Below, piece by piece: positions 27,894 through 36,244 of a DNA stretch of 64,000 nucleotides (position 1 is the stretch's first letter; each line of letters begins with the position of its first letter). This DNA is from Proteiniborus sp. MB09-C3. Its GTDB lineage: Bacteria > Bacillota > Clostridia > Tissierellales > Proteiniboraceae. The notes under the pieces were generated by a model that saw nothing but the letters and a program-made list of their open reading frames with translations, was not told the origin of the DNA and searched no databases. Position numbers and translations under genes: made by a program. The stretch covers positions 3,720,001-3,784,000 of the forward strand of contig NZ_CP127161.1 of assembly GCF_030263895.1 (NCBI RefSeq). Direction: 5' to 3'.

Positions 27894-28271
27894 CTACACT
27901 TCGCTGCGCCTAATAACTTCAAATCCATTCATAGCTTCCAGCATGACGTAGTATGAGCGTAGGCCACATTCTGCTGCTTTTTCAATAGTAATTCTGTCCA
28001 TGTTGAATATTCCTGAAACGTCTCCTTTTTTGAGTAACGAAATAATCTCATCGTCAAACTCTTCACCATAAGGACTGTAGCCATAGGGCCCATCCTCAGT
28101 CAGCATATGGGATAAATCTCCACTGGCAATAAACACTGCATCAGTATTGCTGTCTTCTACTGCCTTTTTTATACACATACCAAATCTGTACAGCTGCATT
28201 TTAGGCAGCATACCATTAACTACCCTAATTAAATGTTTGCGAAATGATAATATATGTAATACTATTATCAT
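27894..28271 (-). pseudogene. Remnant of a Memo/LigB-like domain of the AmmeMemoRadiSam system
   Basis: The 125 codons contain VFIASGDLSHMLTEDGPYGYSPYGEEFDDEI, here read as SGDLSHMLTED and GPYGYSP..EFDD, the C-terminal part of the class III extradiol-dioxygenase-like Memo domain, followed by AAECGLRSYYVMLEAMNG. Intact proteins continue with a conserved segment and often an AMMECR1 domain, and have about 130 more residues at the N-terminus including metal histidines. Here both ends are missing and the first ~25 codons look unrelated, so this is most likely a decayed gene. It begins 16 bases from a plus-strand methyltransferase gene. Confidence 0.65.
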
Positions 28272-28295
28272 AGAACATTTTAAGGGGTGAACTTT

Positions 28296-29033
28296 ATGGG
28301 CTTTTATGAAGAGCTTAGCAGATACTATGATATTATATTTCCAGCTACATCAGATAAGATTGACTTCATAGAAAAAGCAGCTGATAATGGGAAATACGTT
28401 CTTGACATTGCCTGTGGAACAGGAAACTATGCAATTGAGCTAGCTAAGAAAGGATATATAGTAGACGGAATAGATCTTGATGCTGCGATGATTGAAGCTG
28501 GGAAGAAGAAAGCAAAGAAAGAAGATTTAGATATTAATCTTGTTCAAGGAGATATGAAAGACATTAATGCCTTATTTTCTGAGAAAAAATATGATTTAGC
28601 ATATTGTATAGGAAATTCATTAGTCCATTTAGACAATGAAGCAGAGATTCAGCACATGATTGATGATATAGGTAAAATCATAGATAATGGCGGAAAACTG
28701 CTCATTCAAATAATTAATTATGACAGAATATTAGATTTTGATATAGATCATTTGCCTACAATAAGCAAAAAAGAATTAGGGGTAGAATTTGTCAGAAATT
28801 ATATCCTTGATAGAGAATCTAGAAAAATATTGTTTAATACTGAAATACATATATCTAATGAAACAGGACGACAGAAATATGAGAACTCTGTAGCTTTACT
28901 TCCTTTAAGGAAAGAAGCTTTAGTTAATATAGTGAAGAAGGCTGGATTCAATAATATTAAGGTTTACGGTGGATTTAATGAAGAAGAGTATACAGAAAAT
29001 TCTTTTGCTACTGTATTAATAGCTGAGAAATAA
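28296..29033 (+). CDS. Class I SAM-dependent methyltransferase
   Basis: 245 residues with motif I VLDIACGTGNYAIELAKKG, motif II acidic DGIDLD and the post-motif LVQGDMKDI, a standard Rossmann-fold methyltransferase of the Methyltransf_25 group. The ATG at 28296 follows AAGGGG by eight bases; the GTG at 28287 is inside that site. It stands alone on the plus strand with its own terminator. Substrate unknown; the sequence has no extra domain that would point to one. Confidence 0.85.
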   Translation: MGFYEELSRYYDIIFPATSDKIDFIEKAADNGKYVLDIACGTGNYAIELAKKGYIVDGIDLDAAMIEAGKKKAKKEDLDINLVQGDMKDINALFSEKKYDLAYCIGNSLVHLDNEAEIQHMIDDIGKIIDNGGKLLIQIINYDRILDFDIDHLPTISKKELGVEFVRNYILDRESRKILFNTEIHISNETGRQKYENSVALLPLRKEALVNIVKKAGFNNIKVYGGFNEEEYTENSFATVLIAEK

Positions 29034-29111
29034 TAAGAACAATGAGCTTTAAAATATGGTTTATGTCTCAAAATTATTTAATAATTACCGATATAACGAA
29101 TAATATTTTTC

Positions 29112-29150
29112 AAAAAACAGAAAACTCTAATAAGAGGCTTTCTGTTTTTT
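29112..29150 (+). terminator. Intrinsic terminator behind the methyltransferase gene
   Basis: AAAAAACAGAAA, then CTCT AATA AGAG, then TTTCTGTTTTTT: a symmetric stem with T-run that can work on both strands. Confidence 0.8.
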
Positions 29151-29283
29151 GTCTATGTTCATTTTCAAAAATCAATATGTCTTTTAGCTTTTTATGAACC
29201 TCTATCATCGTCTTACGTTTCATTTTGTAATCTTTTGCAATTATGATATAATGAGTTAACTATTAATTCGGAAGGGTAATTTT

Positions 29284-30291
29284 ATGATTATTGACTATTC
29301 CTACACTAAAAGAAAAATCGATAATATTTCTGGACATATATTTAAAGGGAGAAATTATAGATGTAATTACGTCAGATACAAATCTCTATATAGAAACTGT
29401 TCCCCTGGAACTGAAAATGTTGAACTATATTTTTTTGAACCTAAAAAAGAGGTTCGAGCTTCTGCCTTAATTCTTCACGGGTTAGGCAGCAAGAACATAA
29501 AATATCTTTTATGGCTTGGTCCTCACTTAGCTAGTGCTGGTGTAAGCACTAGTGTATTAATATTGCCTGGTAATTATACTAGAGTGGAAAACAACTCTAT
29601 TAGTGGCCGTAGCTATCTTTATCCTGATATTAATACAATGTACCAATTTTGGGAGCATGGAGTAATAGATACCCTTAGTACTATTGATTTATTAGAACAA
29701 TTAAATTCTTGGAACAAAAATAACATTATTGCTGGATATTGTTTAGGTGGTATGATATCCACAATTGTCGGTGCCATAGATAATAGAATTAACCATTTAT
29801 TATTTATGACAACAGGAGGTCATATACCTCGTATTTTACATCAATCACCTGCTACTGTGTTTGCAAGAAAAATGTTTGAAAAAGGCTATGGTACGGATTA
29901 TCATTTAAAGGACGAAAAAATACTTTATGATATTTATGAAGAGCAATTTCCAGAAATAAAGAAAATGTCTTTTGAAGATATAGTATCTAGTGAATATATC
30001 CATCCTTTATTTAAAATAGATCCTATTTCCTATGCTCATTTATTAGACATGAAAAAGGTAACATTTATTGATGCATACTTTGATTCTACCTTACCTGTGC
30101 AATCACGCAAGATACTCTATAATGAAATGTCTGAGGCAAATACTAAGATATTACCCATAAGTCATGTGAATTGGCTTCCTTTTGGATATTTTTTAGCTAA
30201 ATATATACTCCATAAGCTAAACTTCAATTCTAAGGAAGCAAAAAAAGCTCTATTGATCAAAGAAATAATACGAAATCCATTAGAAAAATAA
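29284..30291 (+). CDS. Alpha/beta hydrolase with cysteine in the nucleophile position
   Basis: 335 residues. ALILHGLGSKN gives the oxyanion-hole HG, GYCLGG (near residue 160) is the nucleophile elbow with cysteine instead of serine, as in PHA synthase and dienelactone hydrolase types, and DAYFDSTLPV and SHVNWLP supply acid and histidine. No membrane segment is seen. GGAAGG precedes the ATG. It is followed 17 bases later by a second alpha/beta hydrolase, so both probably act on the same kind of ester. Substrate unknown. Confidence 0.75.
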   Translation: MIIDYSYTKRKIDNISGHIFKGRNYRCNYVRYKSLYRNCSPGTENVELYFFEPKKEVRASALILHGLGSKNIKYLLWLGPHLASAGVSTSVLILPGNYTRVENNSISGRSYLYPDINTMYQFWEHGVIDTLSTIDLLEQLNSWNKNNIIAGYCLGGMISTIVGAIDNRINHLLFMTTGGHIPRILHQSPATVFARKMFEKGYGTDYHLKDEKILYDIYEEQFPEIKKMSFEDIVSSEYIHPLFKIDPISYAHLLDMKKVTFIDAYFDSTLPVQSRKILYNEMSEANTKILPISHVNWLPFGYFLAKYILHKLNFNSKEAKKALLIKEIIRNPLEK

Positions 30292-30308
30292 ACTATGGCA
30301 GGTCATTT

Positions 30309-31286
30309 ATGGATAAATTAAAAGAAAAATTTAGAACTTCTTTTTTTATAGTAAATAAGCTATATTTAGTACTAATATTTATTGTTCTTGCCGTAGAAAA
30401 TCTAACCTTAGGATTCTATTATTTCCTCATATCTATTTTTATTTATACCTGGAAAATATTAAATTCAAGGATTCCTATAAATGTAAGTAAGAAACTTGAA
30501 CCCAAAACATTTATCTATAAAAAAACTAAAAATAAAGACCTTAAATTAGATATTTGGCTTCCATCAAAAAATAAAACAACCACTCCTTTAGTGTTTTTTT
30601 GCCATGGTGGAGGATGGATTTCTGGGTCTAGAAATCAGCCTAATAATGTTTCTTGGTGTAAATATCTTGCAGCAAAGGGCTTTGCTGTTGCTAGCATTGA
30701 CTACAGGTATGGCTATAGAAATACTATGGATGATATCCTTTTAGATTATAGAGATGCATTAAATTATGTAATAAAAAACAGTAAAAGACTGTCTGTTAAC
30801 AAGGATAATATAGTACTAATGGGATTATCTGCAGGCGGTCATCTTTCTTTATTGTATTCTACTTATCATACATATAATAAAAATAAAGAATCAATGTCTG
30901 GCATAAAAGGGGTAGTAGCTTACTATGCTCCTTCTGATATAAATGACATCTTTGTTTCTGAAAACAAGTCTATATTTGCAAGGTTTGCGACTAGTCAAAC
31001 ATTAAAGGGAATTGCAGCTCCAAAAGAAGAAATATTTAATTATTATTCTCCCATCACATGGATTAGTGAAAACATGATTCCCTGTTTAATAGTTCATGGA
31101 AAACTAGACACTACTGTGCCATTTAAATCTTCTGTAAAATTTGTTTCAAAATTAAAAGAATATAATATCAAGCATACTTTTATGGTTCATAAAAAAGGTG
31201 GACATTCCTTTGATACTAAGCTTAAGGACATGACCACCGTAAATATATTGGAGAAAACAGCTAGGTTTATTAGAAAGGTTATGTAA
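30309..31286 (+). CDS. Membrane-anchored alpha/beta hydrolase (esterase/lipase, HSL/BD-FAE-like)
   Basis: 325 residues: one or two hydrophobic segments near 12-50 (LVLIFIVLAVENLTLGFYYF), then a catalytic domain with HGGGWISGSR oxyanion motif, GLSAGGHLSLLY nucleophile elbow, aspartate in GKLDTTVPF and histidine in KKGGHSFD. This is the esterase/lipase COG0657 pattern. Second gene of a two-gene plus-strand operon. Its stop is directly followed, in another frame, by the remains of a HEPN gene. Confidence 0.85.
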   Translation: MDKLKEKFRTSFFIVNKLYLVLIFIVLAVENLTLGFYYFLISIFIYTWKILNSRIPINVSKKLEPKTFIYKKTKNKDLKLDIWLPSKNKTTTPLVFFCHGGGWISGSRNQPNNVSWCKYLAAKGFAVASIDYRYGYRNTMDDILLDYRDALNYVIKNSKRLSVNKDNIVLMGLSAGGHLSLLYSTYHTYNKNKESMSGIKGVVAYYAPSDINDIFVSENKSIFARFATSQTLKGIAAPKEEIFNYYSPITWISENMIPCLIVHGKLDTTVPFKSSVKFVSKLKEYNIKHTFMVHKKGGHSFDTKLKDMTTVNILEKTARFIRKVM

Positions 31287-31471
31287 AAAAAGCTACAGAA
31301 TTTAATAATGATTTTAAGGGACTTCTAAAAGACTGCGCCTTTGTAAATGCGTTTTATATTGAAACAAGATATCCGACAGAAGATCCTCTTGCAGTTGAAA
31401 AGGAAGAGGTTCTAATGTGTTTTGAAATTACAGAGAATATAATAGATTTTATTGATGGACTCATAAAATGA
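31286..31471 (+). pseudogene. 3' remnant of a HEPN-domain gene
   Basis: About 61 codons without a start read LKDCAFVNAFYIETRYPTED followed by an alternation of E, A-type helix residues to a TGA at 31469. The block YIETRYP(x)DP is a hallmark of the HEPN domain C-terminal half. A stop in frame just upstream (TAG at 31271) and the end of the hydrolase gene show that the 5' part was lost. Confidence 0.65.
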
Positions 31472-31472
31472 G

Positions 31473-31527
31473 ATTAGATGGACAGGTTCCTTGGCTTTTG
31501 CAAGATTAAGAAATCTGTCCATCTAAT
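31473..31527. repeat. 13 bp inverted repeat
   Basis: ATTAGATGGACAG (31473-31485) and CTGTCCATCTAAT (31515-31527) pair perfectly across a 29-base loop, between the HEPN remnant and the transposase remnant. Could be a terminator for the plus-strand genes or an end of a lost mobile element. Confidence 0.55.
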
Positions 31528-31531
31528 TATA

Positions 31532-31679
31532 TTACTTAATTTGCTCAAACCTCTTAACCATTTTCCCATCGACTTCAAGCTGTTCAGTTAATTGGGAGAA
31601 TGAAGGTTTCTACCCATCTTCTAGCTTCAAAAATTAACTGCCTAAAGGACTTTGGAAATTGAATTTTACTTTCACAATA
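31532..31679 (-). pseudogene. Frameshifted C-terminal fragment of a DDE transposase
   Basis: Minus-strand translation gives FPKSFRQLIFEARRWVET in one frame and, after a one-base shift, SFSQLTEQLEVDGKMVKRFEQ in the next, ending at a TAA (31532-31534). An R-R-x-V/I-E-T-x-F-S-Q-L motif is typical of the catalytic glutamate region of DDE transposases (IS4/IS5/IS982-like). No inverted terminal repeats for the element are evident. Fragment only. Confidence 0.5.
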
Positions 31680-31742
31680 CTAATGGTGATGATTTCGTGG
31701 TGGCTATCAATGATAGTTAACATAATTGTCAGAGTTTTTTTA

Positions 31743-32204
31743 TTAGTAAGTTTTACTAGCACAACAGGTTAATTTAAGATTACTTAAGCTTTCTGATATG
31801 AGACTACCTAGCGTCCCTAAAAATATCAGTAGCGATTTGTAATTTTTATGTATTCTTTCCTTCTGCCTCATATCAAAAGCAATTATTCCTATGACACCTA
31901 TGAGCTTGTCAGAATCTATTATTGGATATCCGATTGTAGACATTACATCACATTTACCTTTTACACTACAATTCGAACAAGCTTTAATAGAGCCTGGATT
32001 CTCTATATACATTGGCTCTTTATTCTTCTCCACCATTTCAAAGGCACAATTTTCTGGTAGTCTTTCACCTATTTTGTTTTTATTCCTGCCTGTTGCAGCC
32101 ACTCTGTATAACTTTTCATCTACTATAGAAACATCTACATCTAAAACTGCAGCAATTGCATCTGCCACTTTTTGAGTGGTTTTTTGTATTCTTATTAATC
32201 CCAT
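31743..32204 (-). CDS. Stand-alone sensor domain related to PrdR-type sigma-54 activators (truncated)
   Basis: 153 residues. KVADAIAAVLDVDVSIVDE, a CxxCxxxxxC cluster (KACSNCSVKGKCDV) and IGYPIIDSDKLIGVIGIIAFD match the N-terminal input domain of sigma-54-dependent regulators such as PrdR; the AAA+ and HTH domains that follow in those proteins are absent, and the last ~15 residues (LKLTCCASKTY) look unrelated. The ATG at 32204 follows AAAGGAGG. Next to the transposase fragment, so loss of the 3' part by rearrangement is likely. The four cysteines may bind a metal cluster or zinc. It may be a pseudogene. Confidence 0.6.
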   Translation of the reverse strand: MGLIRIQKTTQKVADAIAAVLDVDVSIVDEKLYRVAATGRNKNKIGERLPENCAFEMVEKNKEPMYIENPGSIKACSNCSVKGKCDVMSTIGYPIIDSDKLIGVIGIIAFDMRQKERIHKNYKSLLIFLGTLGSLISESLSNLKLTCCASKTY

Positions 32205-32360
32205 TATCCTCAGCCTCCTTTCTAAGTAATCCTTGTATATTCCTTGTCTTTTAAACAATTTTTACTGTATATAGTTCATACAATTCCATATGCTTTTGAA
32301 AATTCCTTTTTATTAAGCTGTAATATAGAGAGCTACAAAGATAAAAATAATAATTCTAAA

Positions 32361-32393
32361 AAAGCAGAAACCCGATAAAATGGTTTCTGCTTT
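32361..32393 (-). terminator. Intrinsic terminator of hepT-mntA
   Basis: AAGCAGAAACC (32362-32372) and GGTTTCTGCTT (32382-32392) pair perfectly and are followed on the minus strand by TTTTTT. Confidence 0.85.
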
Positions 32394-32698
32394 TACTCTC
32401 TTTCATATATTTCTATCCCAACTCTGTTAATATGATTAATTAAATCTTTATTCTGTATCTTATCAAATATTGATATATCAAAACTATATGGCAAATATAG
32501 TTCATCTAACTCTAAATAAATTTTATTTAAGTCTTTTATATCTATATCGTTGCCTACTAAAGTCAAATCTATGTCAGAACCATTTTTAAAATTACCTTTT
32601 GCTCTTGAACCATAAAGTAATACTTTTTCAATTTTAGAATACCTAGCAAAAATGCTGATTATGCTCTCTAAGATACTATCTTTTAGACCATATCTCAT
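32393..32698 (-). CDS. mntA: MNT-type minimal nucleotidyltransferase, antitoxin MntA-like
   Basis: 101 residues with GSRAKGNFKNGSDIDLTL near residue 30, the GSx10-12DxD active site of minimal nucleotidyltransferases. In type VII toxin-antitoxin systems MntA adds AMP to a tyrosine of the HEPN toxin HepT and silences it. It overlaps the partner gene by four bases (ATGA), so both are made together. Third catalytic acid appears in FDISIFD. A nucleotidyltransferase of other use is possible. Confidence 0.8.
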   Translation of the reverse strand: MRYGLKDSILESIISIFARYSKIEKVLLYGSRAKGNFKNGSDIDLTLVGNDIDIKDLNKIYLELDELYLPYSFDISIFDKIQNKDLINHINRVGIEIYERE

Positions 32699-33126
32699 AT
32701 ATCATTATCCTCTTCTTCCAGAATTTCTTCCATTTTAATTCTTAGCCTATTGAACTCTGCAAAATACATGTCTTCTATAAGCATAATAATGCCATCTGCT
32801 GTATTTTCATCATATGTATGACTGGTTAAGTTACGATTTTTTATCATTTGCATCCATACTTCGCCATTCTCTATAATACCTAGCTTAAAGGCTTCTTTAA
32901 CTGCATCTCTTGCGCCATAAATATCTGTATTCCCTTTACTTTCTAGAAAATCTCTCAAGGTCTTCCAAGCTAACTCATATGTATATTCGAACGCTTGTAT
33001 TAACCCTTGCTTTTCAAGTTTCGAAAGATTTCTAGTCTCCATTAATTCTAATGCTTCTTTGACTTGAATAAATGCCTTTTTATAGTTGCTAAACCTCTGA
33101 ATCCAACGGATATCTTTATGCTCCAT
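32695..33126 (-). CDS. hepT: HepT-like / HI0074-family nucleotidyltransferase partner
   Basis: 143 residues, all helical, of the HI0074 (nucleotidyltransferase substrate-binding) group: WIQRFSNYKKAFIQVKEALEL, FEYTYELAWKTLRDFL and RNLTSHTYDE, the last holding the RxxxxH motif that in HEPN toxins forms the RNase site. GGGAG precedes the ATG. First gene of the hepT-mntA pair. The HI0074 group is structurally HEPN-like, but toxicity has been shown only for relatives. Confidence 0.78.
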   Translation of the reverse strand: MEHKDIRWIQRFSNYKKAFIQVKEALELMETRNLSKLEKQGLIQAFEYTYELAWKTLRDFLESKGNTDIYGARDAVKEAFKLGIIENGEVWMQMIKNRNLTSHTYDENTADGIIMLIEDMYFAEFNRLRIKMEEILEEEDNDI

Positions 33127-33222
33127 GGCGCTCTCCCTTCATTGTTCAAAATTATAGCAAAAATTGATTCCACTCTTTTGATTATATTATATCATAGCAA
33201 ACTGTTTTCACTATAATTTATT

Positions 33223-34650
33223 CTACATCTTATGCTCGGACTGTTTCTCTGTAGTCTCAATACCAATTTCCTTAAAATCTACCAGTATAATTTTCTCATT
33301 ATATTTTGCAAAATTAATAACGTCATCTGTAAATCCTGATTTTGAGAAAAATACATAGTGTTTATTTTTATAGCTCAGGGCTTGTGATTTTTCTAATAGC
33401 GAGTTAATAACCCCCATATCTAAAAGCTGGTTTCTCCATTTGCATTCACCAAGCAAGGCATTATCCTTAGAAATTGCCAATATCTCTATTTCTTCCTCTC
33501 TCTTCATAATAGGATTATTTCCCCACCATTGCCCTATCCTTTCAAAAATAAATGGCAGTTCCATTCTTTTATTCTTATGCTTTAGAAAATCTACACAAAT
33601 CCTTTTAAAAGTACTTCCTAAGAAATCATTTAATTCAAGTAATATCTTTTTTTCATATACATAGTCAATCATTTCTTGTTCAATAAGTCCTATGTTAGTA
33701 AAAATAAATCTATACCAGAATCTAAACAGAGGATTTTTTATGGAGTAAGTAGTTTTCTTGCTGTTTTCCTTTTCCCCTATAGGGATTTGTTTTTCTAAAA
33801 TCTCCAATTCTATAAGAGATTTTATATAGTTGGAGGACTTTGAGCTATCTTCACCCACTTTTGTAGCTATTTCATTTAACTTAGAGCTTCCCGTAGCAAT
33901 AGCTTCAATAATCGAGTTATATAGAGCTAGTTCTCTAAGCTCCTGCTTTAATAAAGTAGCTGGTTCTTCGAAAAGGTAGCTTGACTTGTTTAATATTTGA
34001 TTCTTTATATTTTCTTCAATAGAAAATACATCTTTAAATTTTAATAAATACTGAGGTATTCCCCCTACAATTCCATATGCTGTTACTTTATCTTCTAAGC
34101 TATAATTAGGAAAAAACTTTATACTATCAAAAAAATCAAATGGTTCTATTTTCATTTGAGCAGTTCTTCTACCATAGAGAGGGCTCTTATAAGAAAGAAT
34201 TTCTTTTTCCATAAAGCTCATAGAAGAACCACATACAACTATAAATAGCTTGCTAGCCTTTAATTGATGATCTATTAGATTTTGCATAAGAGAAGGAATA
34301 GAAGGATTGGCAGAAACTATATATGGAAATTCATCTATTACTAATATTAGAGGTTCTTTTTCAGCTTTTTGATTAAGGAACAAAAAAGCCTTCTCCCAAG
34401 AATCAAATTTTTGAATCCATTCATCCATATGGAAATGTTCTAATATTTTTCTAGAAAACTTTTCAAGTGCCATTTTATCATTATACTCTTCTGCTACAAA
34501 AAATATTGCATTTTTGCCTTTACAAAATTCACTTAACAATCTAGTTTTTCCTACTCTCCTTCTTCCGTACATAACCACAAACTGAAATGCATCTTCATTA
34601 TACAATTTTTCAAGAACATTTAGTTCATATTCTCTACCTACAAACTTCAC
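33223..34650 (-). CDS. DUF234-type ATPase (archaeal-like AAA/STAND ATPase)
   Basis: 475 residues: GREYELNVL opening, Walker A VMYGRRRVGKTRLLSEF near 28-45, Walker B PLILVIDEFPYI near 100, sensor VVCGSSMSFM, a winged-helix region ~260-310, and a C-terminal DUF234 domain (NPLFRFWYRFIF) ending in a restriction-like fold (LLGECKWRNQLLDMGVI). The start is GTG with AAGGTG five bases upstream. Found scattered in mobile and accessory regions; function unknown, perhaps defence or regulation. It is next to the HepT/MntA pair but transcribed separately. Confidence 0.85.
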   Translation of the reverse strand: MKFVGREYELNVLEKLYNEDAFQFVVMYGRRRVGKTRLLSEFCKGKNAIFFVAEEYNDKMALEKFSRKILEHFHMDEWIQKFDSWEKAFLFLNQKAEKEPLILVIDEFPYIVSANPSIPSLMQNLIDHQLKASKLFIVVCGSSMSFMEKEILSYKSPLYGRRTAQMKIEPFDFFDSIKFFPNYSLEDKVTAYGIVGGIPQYLLKFKDVFSIEENIKNQILNKSSYLFEEPATLLKQELRELALYNSIIEAIATGSSKLNEIATKVGEDSSKSSNYIKSLIELEILEKQIPIGEKENSKKTTYSIKNPLFRFWYRFIFTNIGLIEQEMIDYVYEKKILLELNDFLGSTFKRICVDFLKHKNKRMELPFIFERIGQWWGNNPIMKREEEIEILAISKDNALLGECKWRNQLLDMGVINSLLEKSQALSYKNKHYVFFSKSGFTDDVINFAKYNEKIILVDFKEIGIETTEKQSEHKM

Positions 34651-34774
34651 ATTTTCACCTTCTTTTTGCCCTTACATATATTATATCCCAAATAGAATAA
34701 CTTAATCAAGATTAAGTTATTCTAAATAAACTTAATGATAAGTTCTAAAGTCAATCAAGCTATTCCCTCAATAG

Positions 34775-34812
34775 AAAAAGAATCAGAAATATTAATTTTC
34801 TGATTCTTTTTC
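34775..34812 (-). terminator. Intrinsic terminator of the yjfB gene
   Basis: AAAAAGAATCAGAAA and TTTCTGATTCTTTTT form a 15 bp stem with an eight-base loop and T-runs on both sides. Confidence 0.8.
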
Positions 34813-34848
34813 TTTTAATTCAATTTTCTATTTCTTTTTTTATTAGTC

Positions 34849-35046
34849 CTACAATTTGATATCCACATTTCCACCTAAATGTGGATTTATGGACGTCTCC
34901 ATTGCTTTTGTTGACTGCTGAAGCATATCTGCTAAGTTAGCAGATTGTACATTTGCAGAATCCATTGACAGCTTTAAAACTGCTAAACTAGCCTGTTGTT
35001 GTATACTGGATTTACTAATCGCAGTTGACATTGCTGCTACATCCAT
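34849..35046 (-). CDS. YjfB-family putative motility protein
   Basis: 65 residues: MDVAAMSTAISKSSIQQQAS, ALAVLKLSMDSA-like middle and MLQQSTKAME with a C-terminal PHLGGNVDIKL, the pattern of the YjfB_motility family. In Bacillus relatives the gene is in the sigma-D regulon. AAAGGAGCTGA precedes the ATG. It lies 52 bases behind rfbB at the end of the flagellin-glycosylation island. No clear sigma-D promoter fits in that gap, so it may be transcribed with the sugar genes. Confidence 0.8.
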   Translation of the reverse strand: MDVAAMSTAISKSSIQQQASLAVLKLSMDSANVQSANLADMLQQSTKAMETSINPHLGGNVDIKL

Positions 35047-35098
35047 ATTATCAGCTCCTTTGATTGATTTATATAATATTTTATATGGAACTATTTTA

Positions 35099-36217
35099 TT
35101 ACTGTTCTTCTTTAGTTACTGCAACTTCACCTTGTAATGTATCAACTAAGGTTCTTTCCATATTTAATACACTATTTGAATACATTCCTTCATAATACTT
35201 CAAATATTCACCTGATATAATTTCTTTTAGCCATTCTCTATTATCTAAGTACCACTTAATAGTCTTGTCCATACCTTCTTCAAAAGTATAGGATGGACTC
35301 CATCCTAATTCCTTAGTTATTTTCGAGTTATCTATGGCATACCTTCTATCATGCCCAGGTCTATCTTTTACGTATTCAATTAAATCATCTGATTTTCCTA
35401 AAGCTTTTATAATAAGTTTAACTATTTCAATGTTAGCTTTTTCGTTGTTCCCGCCTATATTATAGACTTCTCCTATCTTGCCTTTATGTAATACTATATC
35501 TATGGCCGTACAATGGTCCTTAACATATAACCAATCTCTTACTTGCTTACCATCTCCATATATAGGAAGGTATTTATCCTGCAACGCATTATTTATCATA
35601 AGCGGTATTAACTTTTCTGGGAATTGATATGGTCCATAGTTATTAGAACAACGAGTAATATTTACAGGAAGTCCATAAGTTTCACCGTAAGCTCTTACCA
35701 ACATATCTGCTGAAGCTTTTGAAGCTGAATATGGACTATTAGGTGATATATTTGTTTTCTCAGTAAAATATCCTTCTGTTCCCAGTGTTCCATATACTTC
35801 ATCAGTAGAAACTTGTATGTATTTAACTTCTTCCTCAAACGTTCTGCTATATTTATCATTAGGTTCTAGCTTCCAATAACTTTTAGCAGTATCTAACAAA
35901 GCTTGAGTCCCTAAAACATTAGTTCTTAGAAAAACCTCTGGTTCTTCTATACTTCTATCCACATGTGATTCTGCTGCAAAATTGATTACTACATTGATAT
36001 CAAATTTCCTAAATATTTTCTCAAGCAAGCTTCTATCGCAAATATCACCTTTTATAAAATAATATCTACTATCATCAGAGATATCGTCTAGGTTTTTTAG
36101 ATTTCCTGCATAGGTTAATAAATCTAAATTAACTATTTTATAATTATAATTTTCAAGCATGTACCTAATAAAATTTGATCCAATAAACCCTGCTCCACCT
36201 GTTACTAAAATATTCAT
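35099..36217 (-). CDS. rfbB: dTDP-glucose 4,6-dehydratase
   Basis: 372 residues of the extended short-chain dehydrogenase type: NAD-binding MNILVTGGAGFIGSNFI, NFAAESHVDRSI, STDEVYG, catalytic YSASKASADMLVRAY and NITRCSNNYGPYQFPEKLIP. It turns dTDP-glucose into dTDP-4-keto-6-deoxyglucose. The ATG at 36217 follows GGAGG by eight bases. Its last ~35 residues (TLVDTLQGEVAVTKEEQ) extend beyond the usual end. It directly follows rfbA. Confidence 0.97.
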   Translation of the reverse strand: MNILVTGGAGFIGSNFIRYMLENYNYKIVNLDLLTYAGNLKNLDDISDDSRYYFIKGDICDRSLLEKIFRKFDINVVINFAAESHVDRSIEEPEVFLRTNVLGTQALLDTAKSYWKLEPNDKYSRTFEEEVKYIQVSTDEVYGTLGTEGYFTEKTNISPNSPYSASKASADMLVRAYGETYGLPVNITRCSNNYGPYQFPEKLIPLMINNALQDKYLPIYGDGKQVRDWLYVKDHCTAIDIVLHKGKIGEVYNIGGNNEKANIEIVKLIIKALGKSDDLIEYVKDRPGHDRRYAIDNSKITKELGWSPSYTFEEGMDKTIKWYLDNREWLKEIISGEYLKYYEGMYSNSVLNMERTLVDTLQGEVAVTKEEQ

Positions 36218-36244
36218 AGTATATTCCTCCAAAATACTCAGAAG

